This document shows positions 17,165 to 25,262 of a stretch of 32,711 nt of DNA, piece after piece. The position numbers were made by a program, and so were the translations under genes. The stretch comes from an uncultured Collinsella sp. (GTDB lineage Bacteria; Actinomycetota; Coriobacteriia; Coriobacteriales; Coriobacteriaceae): the NCBI GenBank assembly GCA_900754075.1, contig CAAEBN010000003.1, forward strand, positions 1 through 32,711, in the 5' to 3' direction. The notes beneath the pieces were generated by a model, which saw only the letters and a program-made list of their open reading frames with translations, was not told the origin of the DNA and did no database searches. Position 1 is the first letter of the stretch. The number at the start of each line of letters is the position of its first letter.

Positions 17165-18561
17165 GCAAGTTGTCTCCCGCGCGCAAGCTTGCGCTCGATG
17201 TGTTGATGGAGGCCGATCGCCGCGGTATGTACGCACGCGACATGTTGTCTTCCCGTGCGTCCGCCAAGGCCATTGACCAGCGCGATTCCGCTTTTGCCGC
17301 GCGTTTGGCGCTCGGTGTTGCCGCCACGCAGGGTATTTTGGATGAGTTACTCGATCAGTTTTTGGATAAGCCCAAAAAGGTCGCGCCGCGCGTGCGCATG
17401 GCGCTTCGTATCTCGGCCTTCGAGATGCTCTACCTGCATACGCCGGGCCGCGTTGCCGTGAGCCAGGGTGTTGAGCTGGTGCGCAGCGGTGCTAAGTCTG
17501 CCGCGGGCCTGGCTAACGCGGTGCTGCACAAGGTTGCGGACAACGTTGAGGACTTTGCCACAGCATCCGACGTTGATGAGTCCGAGCGCCGTTTGGTTCG
17601 TCTTTCTCGTCTGATGGGTCTTCCTCGCTGGCTGTGCGCTCGTATTATGGCCTCGTTCGATACGCCCGAGGGCGCGCTGAACTTTGCCGGTAATCTGGCT
17701 CCCGCGCCGCTTGCACTGCACGAGAATGCGTTTGCGACCAAGGCTGACCCGTATATCTCGCAGCTCGTTGCGCCTGTCTTTCCGGGCTGCCATGCTCCGG
17801 TCGATGCTCAGGTTACGGTTGCGTCCGGCGTGTTTGAACGCGCCGCTGCCGTTGCCTCGGACCTCAACGCTCAGCTTATCGCTACTGCGGCGACACGTCC
17901 CGGGCGTTGCTTGGAGATTGGTGCCGGCCGCGGCACCAAGACCTATGTGATGATGTGCCAGGCCAAGCGCGCTGGGTACGAGCATCAGCATACCGCGCTC
18001 GATCTGCACGATCGCAAGTGCGATCAGAATCTCGCGCGCCTGCATAAGGCGGGTATTACGGGTGTACGTACGGTCTCGGGCGATGCCTGCGAGCTCAATG
18101 AGGTGCTTACGTCGTTTGATGCCATGCTTGGCGAGCCCGCCCTGTTCGACACGGTGTTTATCGATGCACCGTGCTCTGGCACTGGCACCATGCGCCGTCA
18201 CCCCGAGATTCCGTGGCGTCTGACCGAGAACGACGTTACGACTGAGCTGCCCCGTCTGCAGCTGACGATGCTCAAGGAAGCAGCCGCGCGCGTGGCTGCC
18301 GGCGGTGAGCTTATCTATGCCACATGCTCGGTTTTTGATGAAGAGAACACGCAGGTCGTGGATGCCTTCCTGACCTCTCCCGAGGGCGCCGGCTTTACCG
18401 TGGCGCCGCTCTCCGAAGCTCAGATTCTGCAGCTCCCCGAGTACGACCATGCCAAGAGCCTCGTCACTCTCCGCCAAAATCCTCGAGGCCTCTTCCAAAG
18501 TGTCCCCGTAAACGCCGACTCCTACGACGGCCACTTCTGCGCCCGCCTGATCCACAAGTAA
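17161..18561 (+). CDS. rsmB: 16S rRNA (cytosine-967-C5)-methyltransferase RsmB
   Basis: The 466-residue Sun/Fmu-family enzyme methylates C967 of 16S rRNA. A NusB-like N-terminal domain (about 5-140) precedes the SAM-dependent methyltransferase domain. The SAM-binding motif is LEIGAGRGTKTY. The two family cysteines are Cys338 (DAPCSGTGTMRRHP) and catalytic Cys389 (YATCSVFDEEN). ATG 17161 overlaps the fmt stop as ATGA and is preferred to ATG 17146 inside fmt. Codons shift along the gene from mixed T/C endings to almost exclusively C endings in the last 45 codons. The stop is followed 3 nt later by palindrome A copy 2. Confidence 0.93.
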   Translation: MSKLSPARKLALDVLMEADRRGMYARDMLSSRASAKAIDQRDSAFAARLALGVAATQGILDELLDQFLDKPKKVAPRVRMALRISAFEMLYLHTPGRVAVSQGVELVRSGAKSAAGLANAVLHKVADNVEDFATASDVDESERRLVRLSRLMGLPRWLCARIMASFDTPEGALNFAGNLAPAPLALHENAFATKADPYISQLVAPVFPGCHAPVDAQVTVASGVFERAAAVASDLNAQLIATAATRPGRCLEIGAGRGTKTYVMMCQAKRAGYEHQHTALDLHDRKCDQNLARLHKAGITGVRTVSGDACELNEVLTSFDAMLGEPALFDTVFIDAPCSGTGTMRRHPEIPWRLTENDVTTELPRLQLTMLKEAAARVAAGGELIYATCSVFDEENTQVVDAFLTSPEGAGFTVAPLSEAQILQLPEYDHAKSLVTLRQNPRGLFQSVPVNADSYDGHFCARLIHK

Positions 18562-18564
18562 CTA

Positions 18565-18637
18565 CTAAGTTGCGGTGAAATAGGGATTGAATAGCGGCAT
18601 CTACCGGCCAAACAGTCCTTATTTCACCGCAACTCAG
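18565..18637. repeat. Palindromic element, family A copy 2
   Basis: Arms 18565-18586 and 18616-18637 contain AGTTGCGGTGAAATA. Two A/G differences between the arms are G-U-compatible on one strand or the other. The loop resembles copy 1 (TGAATAG at one side, CGGCC-AAACA at the other). It begins 3 nt after the rsmB stop codon. Confidence 0.85.
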
Positions 18638-18909
18638 AAGGTCGTGCGAGTGGAGATCGCAATAGCGGTAAAGAGTGGGAAAAATAGCCCCGTTTCATGC
18701 TTGCTGTTATCAAAAGTAGGGCGGATTACGGGGCTAGATTGGTGATGCCCGACCACAGCAAAAATGGCCTAAACAAAATCGCAGGTAGATGGTTTGTTGA
18801 AATTTGCAAATTACCGGAATGGATAGAGGTTGTCAATTCAGCCCCGTAATCCGGTAGAGTTTTGAAATGTTACAAACTTAGCATCAGTCCGAAATCCGAT
18901 CTATAGAAA
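18638..18909. other. AT-rich module with three competing complementary segments
   Basis: No ORF of note. TAGCCCCGT (18685-18693) is complementary to ACGGGGCTA (18728-18736). CGGATTACGGGGCT (18722-18735) is complementary to AGCCCCGTAATCCG (18840-18853). The middle segment can therefore pair either upstream (9 bp) or downstream (14 bp), but not both. The module is flanked by family A copies 2 and 3 and is clearly richer in A and T than its surroundings. It may be a non-coding RNA, a miniature mobile element or a decayed insertion. Confidence 0.55.
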
Positions 18910-18975
18910 AGTTGCGGTGAAATAGTTCCTGTTGGCCGTTGGATGGGCTGATTCAGGAACTATTTCACCGCAACT
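18910..18975. repeat. Palindromic element, family A copy 3
   Basis: Perfect 22-bp arms (18910-18931 and 18954-18975) surround a 22-nt loop. The outer 16 bp (AGTTGCGGTGAAATAG) match copies 1 and 2. The inner arm TTCCTG/CAGGAA and the loop are unrelated to theirs. It lies 34 nt beyond the stop of the zinc-ribbon gene on the minus strand. Confidence 0.85.
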
Positions 18976-19009
18976 CATAACGAAACCTGGGTGTCGGGAC
19001 CGCTTGTCG

Positions 19010-19246
19010 CTAGTGGTTATGCGGGCAGTTGGCGCAGCAGCCGCTTGTGGCGCTGGTGCTGGAACCACCGCTGCGCTGGTCGGTGTTGTAGAAGCCGCTG
19101 CCCTCAAACTTGATGCCGCTGGCCGAGAACGTCTTGGCCGCCGGGGCGCCGCAGCTCGGGCACACGACCTCGGGGGTCTCGGACATGGGATGCTCAACCT
19201 CAAACACGTTGCCGCAGCTCGAGCACTTGTAATCGTAGCGCGCCAT
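19010..19246 (-). CDS. FmdB-family zinc-ribbon protein
   Basis: The 78-residue protein begins MARYDYKCSSCGNVFEVEHP. CxxC pairs at Cys8/Cys11 and at VCPSCGAPA form a zinc ribbon typical of the FmdB putative regulatory family. The middle is Ser/Thr/Gly-rich. The C-terminus has an extra Cys/His cluster (GCCANCPHNH) that could bind a second metal. The function is not established; members are small and often stand alone. AAGGAAG precedes ATG 19246. It lies downstream of the GH13-GH77 gene on the same strand, separated by a terminator, and ends before palindrome A copy 3. Confidence 0.88.
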   Translation of the reverse strand: MARYDYKCSSCGNVFEVEHPMSETPEVVCPSCGAPAAKTFSASGIKFEGSGFYNTDQRSGGSSTSATSGCCANCPHNH

Positions 19247-19263
19247 AATACTTCCTTTTCAGC

Positions 19264-19290
19264 ACAAAGCGGGCAGATCGCTCTGCCCGC
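19264..19290 (-). terminator. Terminator after the GH13-GH77 gene
   Basis: The perfect 9-bp stem GCGGGCAGA (19269-19277) with TCTGCCCGC (19282-19290) has a 4-nt loop and is followed on the minus strand by TTTGTGCTG. It lies about 45 nt after the fusion gene stop and 18 nt before the zinc-ribbon start. Confidence 0.72.
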
Positions 19291-19334
19291 ATAAATTCAA
19301 ACAGCTGTAACTGTACCCTATATCGGTGGTTTTA

Positions 19335-22300
19335 TCACGCTTCGCCCCAGAATCTATGGGTGTTGCGCAGGAGCTGTGCAGTTTTGCTCTCGGCGGCCGC
19401 AACGTCGGCCTCATCGGCCTGCCAGGTCCAGTTGCCCGTGGCGACACCCGGCACGTTCATGCGCGCATCGTCGCCTAGTCCCAGGATGTCCTGCAGCGGC
19501 ATCATTACGAGCGGAGCATCGCTTGCCAGGGCATTGCCCATTAGCTCGCTTGCCAATGCAATGCCGCTCGGCTCGTCGCCGCCCGCAAAAGAATGCGTGC
19601 ACCATCCGGCAAGCGTCGAGGTGTCGTGCGTCGAGGTGTACAGGATCTTGCCCGGTGTGGGATGAATTCCGCAGCGAACGTCGTAGTTGCTAAACTCCAG
19701 CACGTCCATGCCGGGGAAGCCGCAGGTCGAAGCCATCGCGCGAACGCCAGGCGTCAGATAACCCAGGTCTTCGGCGATAAAGTTGAGCGGACCCAGCTCG
19801 TCGTAGGCGGTCTGGAACAGGTCCTTGCCCGGGCCCGCCAGCCAGCGGCCGTCGGCACAGGCCTCGCCGGCGGGAATGCTAAAGTAGCTGTGGAATCCCA
19901 GGAAGTGGTCCAGGCGCACGCGGTCGTAGAGCGAGAACGCGCGACGCAGACGGTCCATCCACCAGCGGTAGCCGTTCTCCTTCATGTGATCCCAACGGAA
20001 GGTGGGGTTGCCCCACACCTGGCCCTCGGGCGCAAAATTGTCGGGCGGCGCGCCAGAAATCTCAATCGCCTTGCCGGTATCGGACAGCCAGAAGTTCTCG
20101 GGTTCGCTCCACGCATCGGCCGAATCGTCCGAGACATACATCGGGATATCGCCGATAACCTCGATACCCTTCTTGTGCGCATAGTTCATGAGCTCGCACC
20201 AGGCCAGGTCAAAGCGGTACTGCATGTACGCCTGCAGTTCGGCCTCGTCGTGGAAACGCTTGTCATCGATCATATACTCGTTGTAGCGCGCGACATCGGC
20301 CGGCCAATCGTGACGCGATTCGCCTTCAAAGTACTTCTTGACGGCCATGTAGACGCAGTACTTCTCGAGCCAGTCAGCGTTGCGATGTTTAAACGCCGTG
20401 TACAGCGGATCTGCATCCTCGCCGCCACGGGCCTTCCAAGCCTCAAAGTCGTCCGCAAGTTCCTCTTGGCTTTCGGGCAGCAGGTCAATATTGCCCGCAA
20501 AGGCCGAAGGCCCAGCGTAAGGGGAGCGGAAGAAGTCCGTCGGGTTGACAGGAAGAACCTGCCAGTAGCGCATGCCCATAGCGGCCAGATGGTCGATAAA
20601 GCGACGCGTGGGTGCACCGATCGTGCCGGGCTTGCCGTCGTCGGTGGGCACCGAGGTGATATGGCACACGACGCCCGCGCCGTGATCGAGCGGCTCCTGC
20701 AGGCGCTGCTCGGCATGGTGATAGATGATCGACGAGCCCAGCGGATACAGATCGAGCGTGACCGTTCCGTTGTGGATCTCGCACTCGTGACCGCTGATCA
20801 CGTCACTCGCACATTCGCCGAGCGCCGGAATCGTCACGCGGTGCGAATTGCGCAGGCTGCGGTTGATGATAACCGTCGCGGACTCGCCATTCTTGCCCGT
20901 GCGGTTGTAGGCCAGCACCTCGTCGTTGAGCGCGAAGGCCTTAATCTCGCCGTCGATCATAAAGGGCAGTGCGCGGCGTACGGCGGAGGCGTTCTTGACA
21001 ATAGCCAGCGTGTCGAAGTCGTGCAGTTGGTCCTTGGTCGGCAGGGTGCGGCGGTTGCCCGGATCGGTAAGACCCTCCAGGCCGTATTCGTCGCCGTAGT
21101 AGATCGAAGGCACGCCGGGGAACGTCATCTGCATGAGCGTTGCAAGCCAAAAACGGCTCTTGGCCAGGCCCATCGAGTTCTCGTCCAGGCGCCATTTGCT
21201 GCGCTCGCACTCGGGCAGCTGCGACTCGTCGGGGCCGCCGCCGAGCACCGAGATAATGCGCGGACGGTCGTGGCTCGACAACAGGTTGAGCGCGCAGGAC
21301 AGAGCCTCGCGCGGATAATTCTCGCGCAGGGTCTCGATATCCTCGGCTGCCTGGTAGGCGTTCTTGTATCCCATCAGAAAGCCGATGACCATGTCGCGGA
21401 AGGGATAATCCATAGCAGAGTCCAGCTCGGAGCCCTGCAGGTAGCGGCGCAGATGACCGTAGCTAATCTTGTTGGAGGCGTCTTCCCAGACTTCACCGAG
21501 CAACAGTGCGTCAGGCTTTTCGGCGAGCACAGCCTTCTTGATCTCGGCTAGGAAATCGTCGGAAAGCTCGTCAGCGACGTCCAGGCGCCAACCATGGGCA
21601 CCGGCGCGCAGCCATTTGCGGATCACGCCGTCTTTGCCCAGAAGCCTCTCGCGCACCAGCTCGGATTTCTCGTTGATGGCTGGCATGTTGCCCACGCCCC
21701 ACCAGCAGTCGTACGAGCCGTCCTCGTGGAAGGTAAACGCATCGCGCCACGGCGAATCCTCGCTCTGCCAGGCGCCCACGCCGGGGTAGTTTCCGTAGCG
21801 GTTGAAATAGATCGAGTCGTCGCCCGTGTGGTTGAAGACGCCGTCCAGGATGATGGAGATGCCCAGCTTCTCGGCTGCTTGGCACAGCTCGGTAAAGTCC
21901 TGCTCGGTGCCCAGGATCGGGTCAATCTTGGTGTAGTCGGCCGTGTCGTAGCGGTGGTTGCTCGCGGCTTCAAAGATGGGGTTGAGGTAGATGGCCGTAA
22001 AGCCCAGCTCGGCGATGCGGGGCAGGTCTTCCTGGATGCCCTTGAGCGAGCCGCCGTAGAAGTCCCAGGTCTTGATGGAGCCGTCCTCGGCGCGCTCGTA
22101 CACGGGCGGCTCGTTCCAGTCCTCGACCATCCGGCGCTGAATTCCGTTGCGCGGTTTCTCGACTTCGGCCAGCGTGCGCTCGCGCCAGTGCTCGTCGCGG
22201 GCATAGCGATCGGGGAAGATCTGGTAGACCATGCCCTGCTCGTACCAAGCGGGACGGTTCTCGCGGTGCTTGTAGACGGTAATCTGGAACGACGGAACCT

Positions 22301-22631
22301 CGGCGTAGTCGTAGGTTACGCCCTCGCCACCGGTGCGACCCTGCGGTGCGCCCAAGCGGACCTCGGGCTGGCCCTCGATATTGCAGATAAAACTGTACCA
22401 GATAAGACAGGGCTCAGTGCACTCAAGCTCTACGGTAAATATGCCGTCGCCCTCGTGCGTCATGGGATACAGAGACTCACCGATTTCATCGACCCAGGTG
22501 CGCAAGGTGAGCGTTGCCTGGTTGGGGTCGGCATCCTCTAAAATAACCGAGAGCGAAACGGAAGTTCCGGTGGTCACAGCGCCAAACGGAGTGCGAAACT
22601 GCGGTAGACGGCTGTTGTGAATCAATCTCAT
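19335..22631 (-). CDS. Fusion of GH13 alpha-glucan hydrolase and GH77 4-alpha-glucanotransferase
   Basis: This 1098-residue protein joins two enzymes. Residues 1-115 are a beta-rich N-terminal domain like those of neopullulanases/maltogenic amylases. Residues of about 120-640 are a GH13 barrel with DGVFNHTGD, nucleophile Asp351 (GWRLDVADE), acid Glu380 (LLGEVWED) and Asp455 (SSHDRPR). From about residue 645 a MalQ-like GH77 domain follows, with APPDNFAPEGQVWGNP, nucleophile Asp908 (VRLDHFLGFHSYF) and acid Glu954 (IAEDLGYLTPGV). All catalytic residues appear intact. It probably hydrolyses maltodextrin or cyclodextrin and disproportionates the oligosaccharides in the cytoplasm; there is no signal peptide. 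The Shine-Dalgarno site is weak (CTGGA). It has its own promoter region downstream of the glg operon. Confidence 0.92.
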   Translation of the reverse strand: MRLIHNSRLPQFRTPFGAVTTGTSVSLSVILEDADPNQATLTLRTWVDEIGESLYPMTHEGDGIFTVELECTEPCLIWYSFICNIEGQPEVRLGAPQGRTGGEGVTYDYAEVPSFQITVYKHRENRPAWYEQGMVYQIFPDRYARDEHWRERTLAEVEKPRNGIQRRMVEDWNEPPVYERAEDGSIKTWDFYGGSLKGIQEDLPRIAELGFTAIYLNPIFEAASNHRYDTADYTKIDPILGTEQDFTELCQAAEKLGISIILDGVFNHTGDDSIYFNRYGNYPGVGAWQSEDSPWRDAFTFHEDGSYDCWWGVGNMPAINEKSELVRERLLGKDGVIRKWLRAGAHGWRLDVADELSDDFLAEIKKAVLAEKPDALLLGEVWEDASNKISYGHLRRYLQGSELDSAMDYPFRDMVIGFLMGYKNAYQAAEDIETLRENYPREALSCALNLLSSHDRPRIISVLGGGPDESQLPECERSKWRLDENSMGLAKSRFWLATLMQMTFPGVPSIYYGDEYGLEGLTDPGNRRTLPTKDQLHDFDTLAIVKNASAVRRALPFMIDGEIKAFALNDEVLAYNRTGKNGESATVIINRSLRNSHRVTIPALGECASDVISGHECEIHNGTVTLDLYPLGSSIIYHHAEQRLQEPLDHGAGVVCHITSVPTDDGKPGTIGAPTRRFIDHLAAMGMRYWQVLPVNPTDFFRSPYAGPSAFAGNIDLLPESQEELADDFEAWKARGGEDADPLYTAFKHRNADWLEKYCVYMAVKKYFEGESRHDWPADVARYNEYMIDDKRFHDEAELQAYMQYRFDLAWCELMNYAHKKGIEVIGDIPMYVSDDSADAWSEPENFWLSDTGKAIEISGAPPDNFAPEGQVWGNPTFRWDHMKENGYRWWMDRLRRAFSLYDRVRLDHFLGFHSYFSIPAGEACADGRWLAGPGKDLFQTAYDELGPLNFIAEDLGYLTPGVRAMASTCGFPGMDVLEFSNYDVRCGIHPTPGKILYTSTHDTSTLAGWCTHSFAGGDEPSGIALASELMGNALASDAPLVMMPLQDILGLGDDARMNVPGVATGNWTWQADEADVAAAESKTAQLLRNTHRFWGEA

Positions 22632-22692
22632 AGTACGGTCCAGTTCAATAGAATCACGGCCTGCGGGCCATGGGCTTTACGCACAGAATATA

Positions 22693-22773
22693 AGTATATC
22701 TGTTGTACACAGGCTGTATAAACAACATCCGTTTACCATCGGCGAACGGTTGTCCTAGAAAATCGTTTTACCA
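22693..22773 (-). promoter_or_regulatory. Promoter and GGTAAA-type half-sites of the GH13-GH77 gene
   Basis: On the minus strand a TATACT box (22698-22693) has TTTATA 18 bp upstream. Two direct copies of GATGGTAAA(A)CG lie further up (complements at 22765-22775 and 22730-22740), centred roughly 35 and 70 bp upstream of the -10 box. The first reads GGTAAAACGATTTTC, resembling a LacI-family operator with a central CG. The same half-site forms a perfect palindrome at the glgB promoter. Confidence 0.5.
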
Positions 22774-22786
22774 TCTATCTACAGAG

Positions 22787-22813
22787 AAGGGGCGCCCGGT
22801 TGGAGCGCCCCTT
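22787..22813 (-). terminator. Terminator of the glg operon (after glgA)
   Basis: AAGGGGCGC (22787-22795) pairs with GCGCCCCTT (22805-22813) around a 9-nt loop, about 38 nt after the glgA stop. The following minus-strand sequence is TTCTCTGT, only moderately T-rich. It separates the glg operon from the promoter of the fusion gene. Confidence 0.7.
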
Positions 22814-22850
22814 GTTTAGGGTTTTGATTAGGTTTTAGATCGTCTGCGGG

Positions 22851-25172
22851 CTAGCGGCGCTTGCGGGTGGCCGTTGCCTTGCGGACGGAGGTCTTCTTGG
22901 TCGGAGCCTTTTCCTCTGCCGGAGTGGCAGGGGAGACCGGGGTCTCCTTGGCGGGTTCGGGCTTGGCCTTTACCTCGGCCTTGGACTCCTCTTTGGCGGC
23001 AGCGGGCTTGGCCTCGACTTTAGCCTCCGCCTTGGGAGCAGCAGCCTTGGTCGTGTTCTTCTTGGCCGTCGTCGTTGCGCGCTTACGCGTGGTGGTCTTG
23101 GCGGCGGGCTTGGCCTCGACGGTTGCCTCGGCCTTGGACTCGGCGGGTGTCTCCTCGACTTTGGCGGCCGGCTTTGCGGCTGTCTTAGTCGTGGCGGCCT
23201 TCGTGGTCGTCGACTTCGTTGCCGTGGTTTTCTTGGCCGCCGTAGCCTTTTTGGCGGTCGTGGTCTTGGTTGCAGCCGTCTTCTTGGCAGCGGTCTTGGC
23301 CGGAGCCTTTGCCGCAGGCTTAGCCTCGGCGGCCTCGGCCTTTACCTCGGGAGCGACCTCAGCCTCGGCGGCCTTCTTGGCAGCGGCGGTCGTGCGCTTG
23401 CGCGTCGTCGTTGCCTTGGCAGTAGTCGTCTTTGCTGCGGCAGTCTTGGTGGCAGCGGCCTTGGTTGTCGCAGCCTTCTTGGCCGTCGTCTTGCGCGTCG
23501 TGGTCTTCTTGGCGGCAGGCTTCGCAGCCGGCTTAGCCTCAGCCTCGGGAGCTGCCTCAACCTTCACCTCAGATTTTGTCTCAACCGGCTTCTCCTCAGC
23601 TTCGGGCTCCTCAGCAGCAGCGGGCGCCTCAACAACCGGCTCGGCCTTGGCCTCAGCAACAGCCACTGGCTCCTCAGCCGCAGCCTCCACAGCCGCCGGC
23701 CTCTCAATCTCCGGATGCATAAAGAAATACAGGTCCAGATACTTGTCGGCCGAGCGTGTCCAGCTAAAGTCCTGGCTCATGGCCTGCGTGACCAGCTGAT
23801 TCCACGCCTCGCGGTTGTCCCAGAACAGGCGTGCCGCGCGGAACACGGCGTCGCCCATCTCGTCGCCGTTAAAGTTGCTAAACGAGAAGCCCGTGCCCTC
23901 GCCGGTAAACTCGTTGTACGGGATTACCGTGTCCTTCAGGCCACCGGTTTCGCGAACAATCGGCAGGGTGCCGTAGCGCATAGCGATAATCTGCGACAGG
24001 CCGCAGGGCTCAAACTTCGAGGGCATCAGGAACATATCGGCGGCGGCGTACATGCGCTGCGACAGCGCCGGATCGAACTCGATGCGCGCGGCCATGGTGC
24101 CGGGGTACTTGTCCTGGAAGTAGCGCAGGCCGTCCTCGTAGTCGCGGTCGCCGGTGCCCAGCACCGCCACCTGCACGCCGCCGGACAGGATGCGGTCAAG
24201 CGCGTACATGACCAGGTCCATGCCCTTTTGGCGCGTCAGACGCGTGACCATCACCATGAGCGGACGATCGTCGCGAACCTCGAGCCCCAGCTCTTCCTGC
24301 AGCTTGGCCTTGCACACGGCCTTGCCGGAACGGTCCTCGACCGTGTAGTTTGCGGCAATGCGCTTGTCGGTCGCCGGGTCAAAGCCCGCCACGTCAATGC
24401 CGTTCAAAATGCCCTGCAGCGCATAGGAGCGCTCGCGCAGCACACCGTCCAGGCCCTCGCCAAACTCGGGCGTCTGGATCTCGTTGGCATAGGTGGGGCT
24501 CACCGTGGTAATAGCGTCGGCATAGCGCAGCGCGCCCAGCATGTAGTTGATGCTGCAGGCGTCGCAACGCAGCTGCGAGGCGGCCGCCGGAATGTGCGCC
24601 ACGCCCAGGATGTCCTCCATCACGGTGTCGCTAAACTGGCCCTGGAACGCCACGTTGTGGATCGAGAACACGGTCTTGACGCGGTCGTACAGCGGCAGGC
24701 CCTGGTAGAACTCGCGCAAGAACACAGGCGCCAGTGCCGTCTGCCAGTCATTGCAGTGCAGGATGTCGCACTCAAAGCCCTCGGGCAGGTGCTGCAAGCT
24801 TTCGGTGATGGCCTTGGAGAAGAACGCAAAGCGCTCGCCGTCGTCAAAGAAGCCGTACGGATAGTCGCGCGCAAAGTAGCGCTCGTTGTCGATGAACATA
24901 TAGGTGACGCCGTCGTGCTCGAGCTTCTCGAGCCCGCAGTACTCGTTGCGCCAGCCCAGGCTCACGTAAAAGTCGGAGAAGTGCTCCATCTGCGCCTTGT
25001 ACTCGTCCTTGATGGTGGCGTACTTGGGCACCATCACGATGACTTCGGCGCCGGCGCGCACAAGCGCCGCAGGCAGCGAGCCCGCCACGTCGCCCAGGCC
25101 ACCGGTCTTTACAAACGGTGCGCACTCGGCCGAGGCAAACACGATCTGCATCTTTTTGCTGGAATCAGCCAT
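22851..25172 (-). CDS. glgA: Glycogen synthase with long Lys/Ala/Thr-rich C-terminal tail
   Basis: The 773-residue protein has a complete GT5 glycogen synthase core (about 1-486) that transfers glucose from ADP-glucose to growing alpha-1,4-glucan. It has the ADP-glucose-binding motif KTGGLGDVAGSLP (from Lys22) and the catalytic loop KFEPCGLSQII with Glu388 and TGGLKDTV. The normal family length is near 480. The additional 287 residues form an acidic Glu/Ala/Pro/Val linker, then blocks rich in KKTTT, KKAA and RKRTT alternating with Glu/Ala stretches, ending in RKATATRKRR. This resembles eukaryotic histone H1 tails and bacterial histone-like tails. I prefer ATG 25172 with GGGAGA upstream over ATG 25184. 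It is the last gene of glgBPCDA. Confidence 0.95.
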   Translation of the reverse strand: MADSSKKMQIVFASAECAPFVKTGGLGDVAGSLPAALVRAGAEVIVMVPKYATIKDEYKAQMEHFSDFYVSLGWRNEYCGLEKLEHDGVTYMFIDNERYFARDYPYGFFDDGERFAFFSKAITESLQHLPEGFECDILHCNDWQTALAPVFLREFYQGLPLYDRVKTVFSIHNVAFQGQFSDTVMEDILGVAHIPAAASQLRCDACSINYMLGALRYADAITTVSPTYANEIQTPEFGEGLDGVLRERSYALQGILNGIDVAGFDPATDKRIAANYTVEDRSGKAVCKAKLQEELGLEVRDDRPLMVMVTRLTRQKGMDLVMYALDRILSGGVQVAVLGTGDRDYEDGLRYFQDKYPGTMAARIEFDPALSQRMYAAADMFLMPSKFEPCGLSQIIAMRYGTLPIVRETGGLKDTVIPYNEFTGEGTGFSFSNFNGDEMGDAVFRAARLFWDNREAWNQLVTQAMSQDFSWTRSADKYLDLYFFMHPEIERPAAVEAAAEEPVAVAEAKAEPVVEAPAAAEEPEAEEKPVETKSEVKVEAAPEAEAKPAAKPAAKKTTTRKTTAKKAATTKAAATKTAAAKTTTAKATTTRKRTTAAAKKAAEAEVAPEVKAEAAEAKPAAKAPAKTAAKKTAATKTTTAKKATAAKKTTATKSTTTKAATTKTAAKPAAKVEETPAESKAEATVEAKPAAKTTTRKRATTTAKKNTTKAAAPKAEAKVEAKPAAAKEESKAEVKAKPEPAKETPVSPATPAEEKAPTKKTSVRKATATRKRR

Positions 25173-25196
25173 ATTGTCTCCCATGTTGTTATTCGA

Positions 25197-25230
25197 GAAT
25201 AGCCGCCAGGCGCGAACCGGGCGGCTATTC
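25197..25230 (-). promoter_or_regulatory. Intercistronic hairpin between glgD and glgA
   Basis: A perfect 11-bp stem (GAATAGCCGCC 25197-25207 with 25220-25230) and a 12-nt loop end 24 nt upstream of the glgA start. No T-run follows, so it is more likely an RNA-stability or processing element, or a partial attenuator, than a terminator. Confidence 0.55.
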
Positions 25231-25262
25231 TACATGTTACGAGCGATGTTGCGGTGCCAACG

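Noticed and set aside
22851..23715. GlgA tail as a separate gene or sequencing artefact
   Set aside because: The reading frame is open throughout with consistent codon use and no internal start with a ribosome-binding site. A similar tail on GlgB makes an artefact unlikely.
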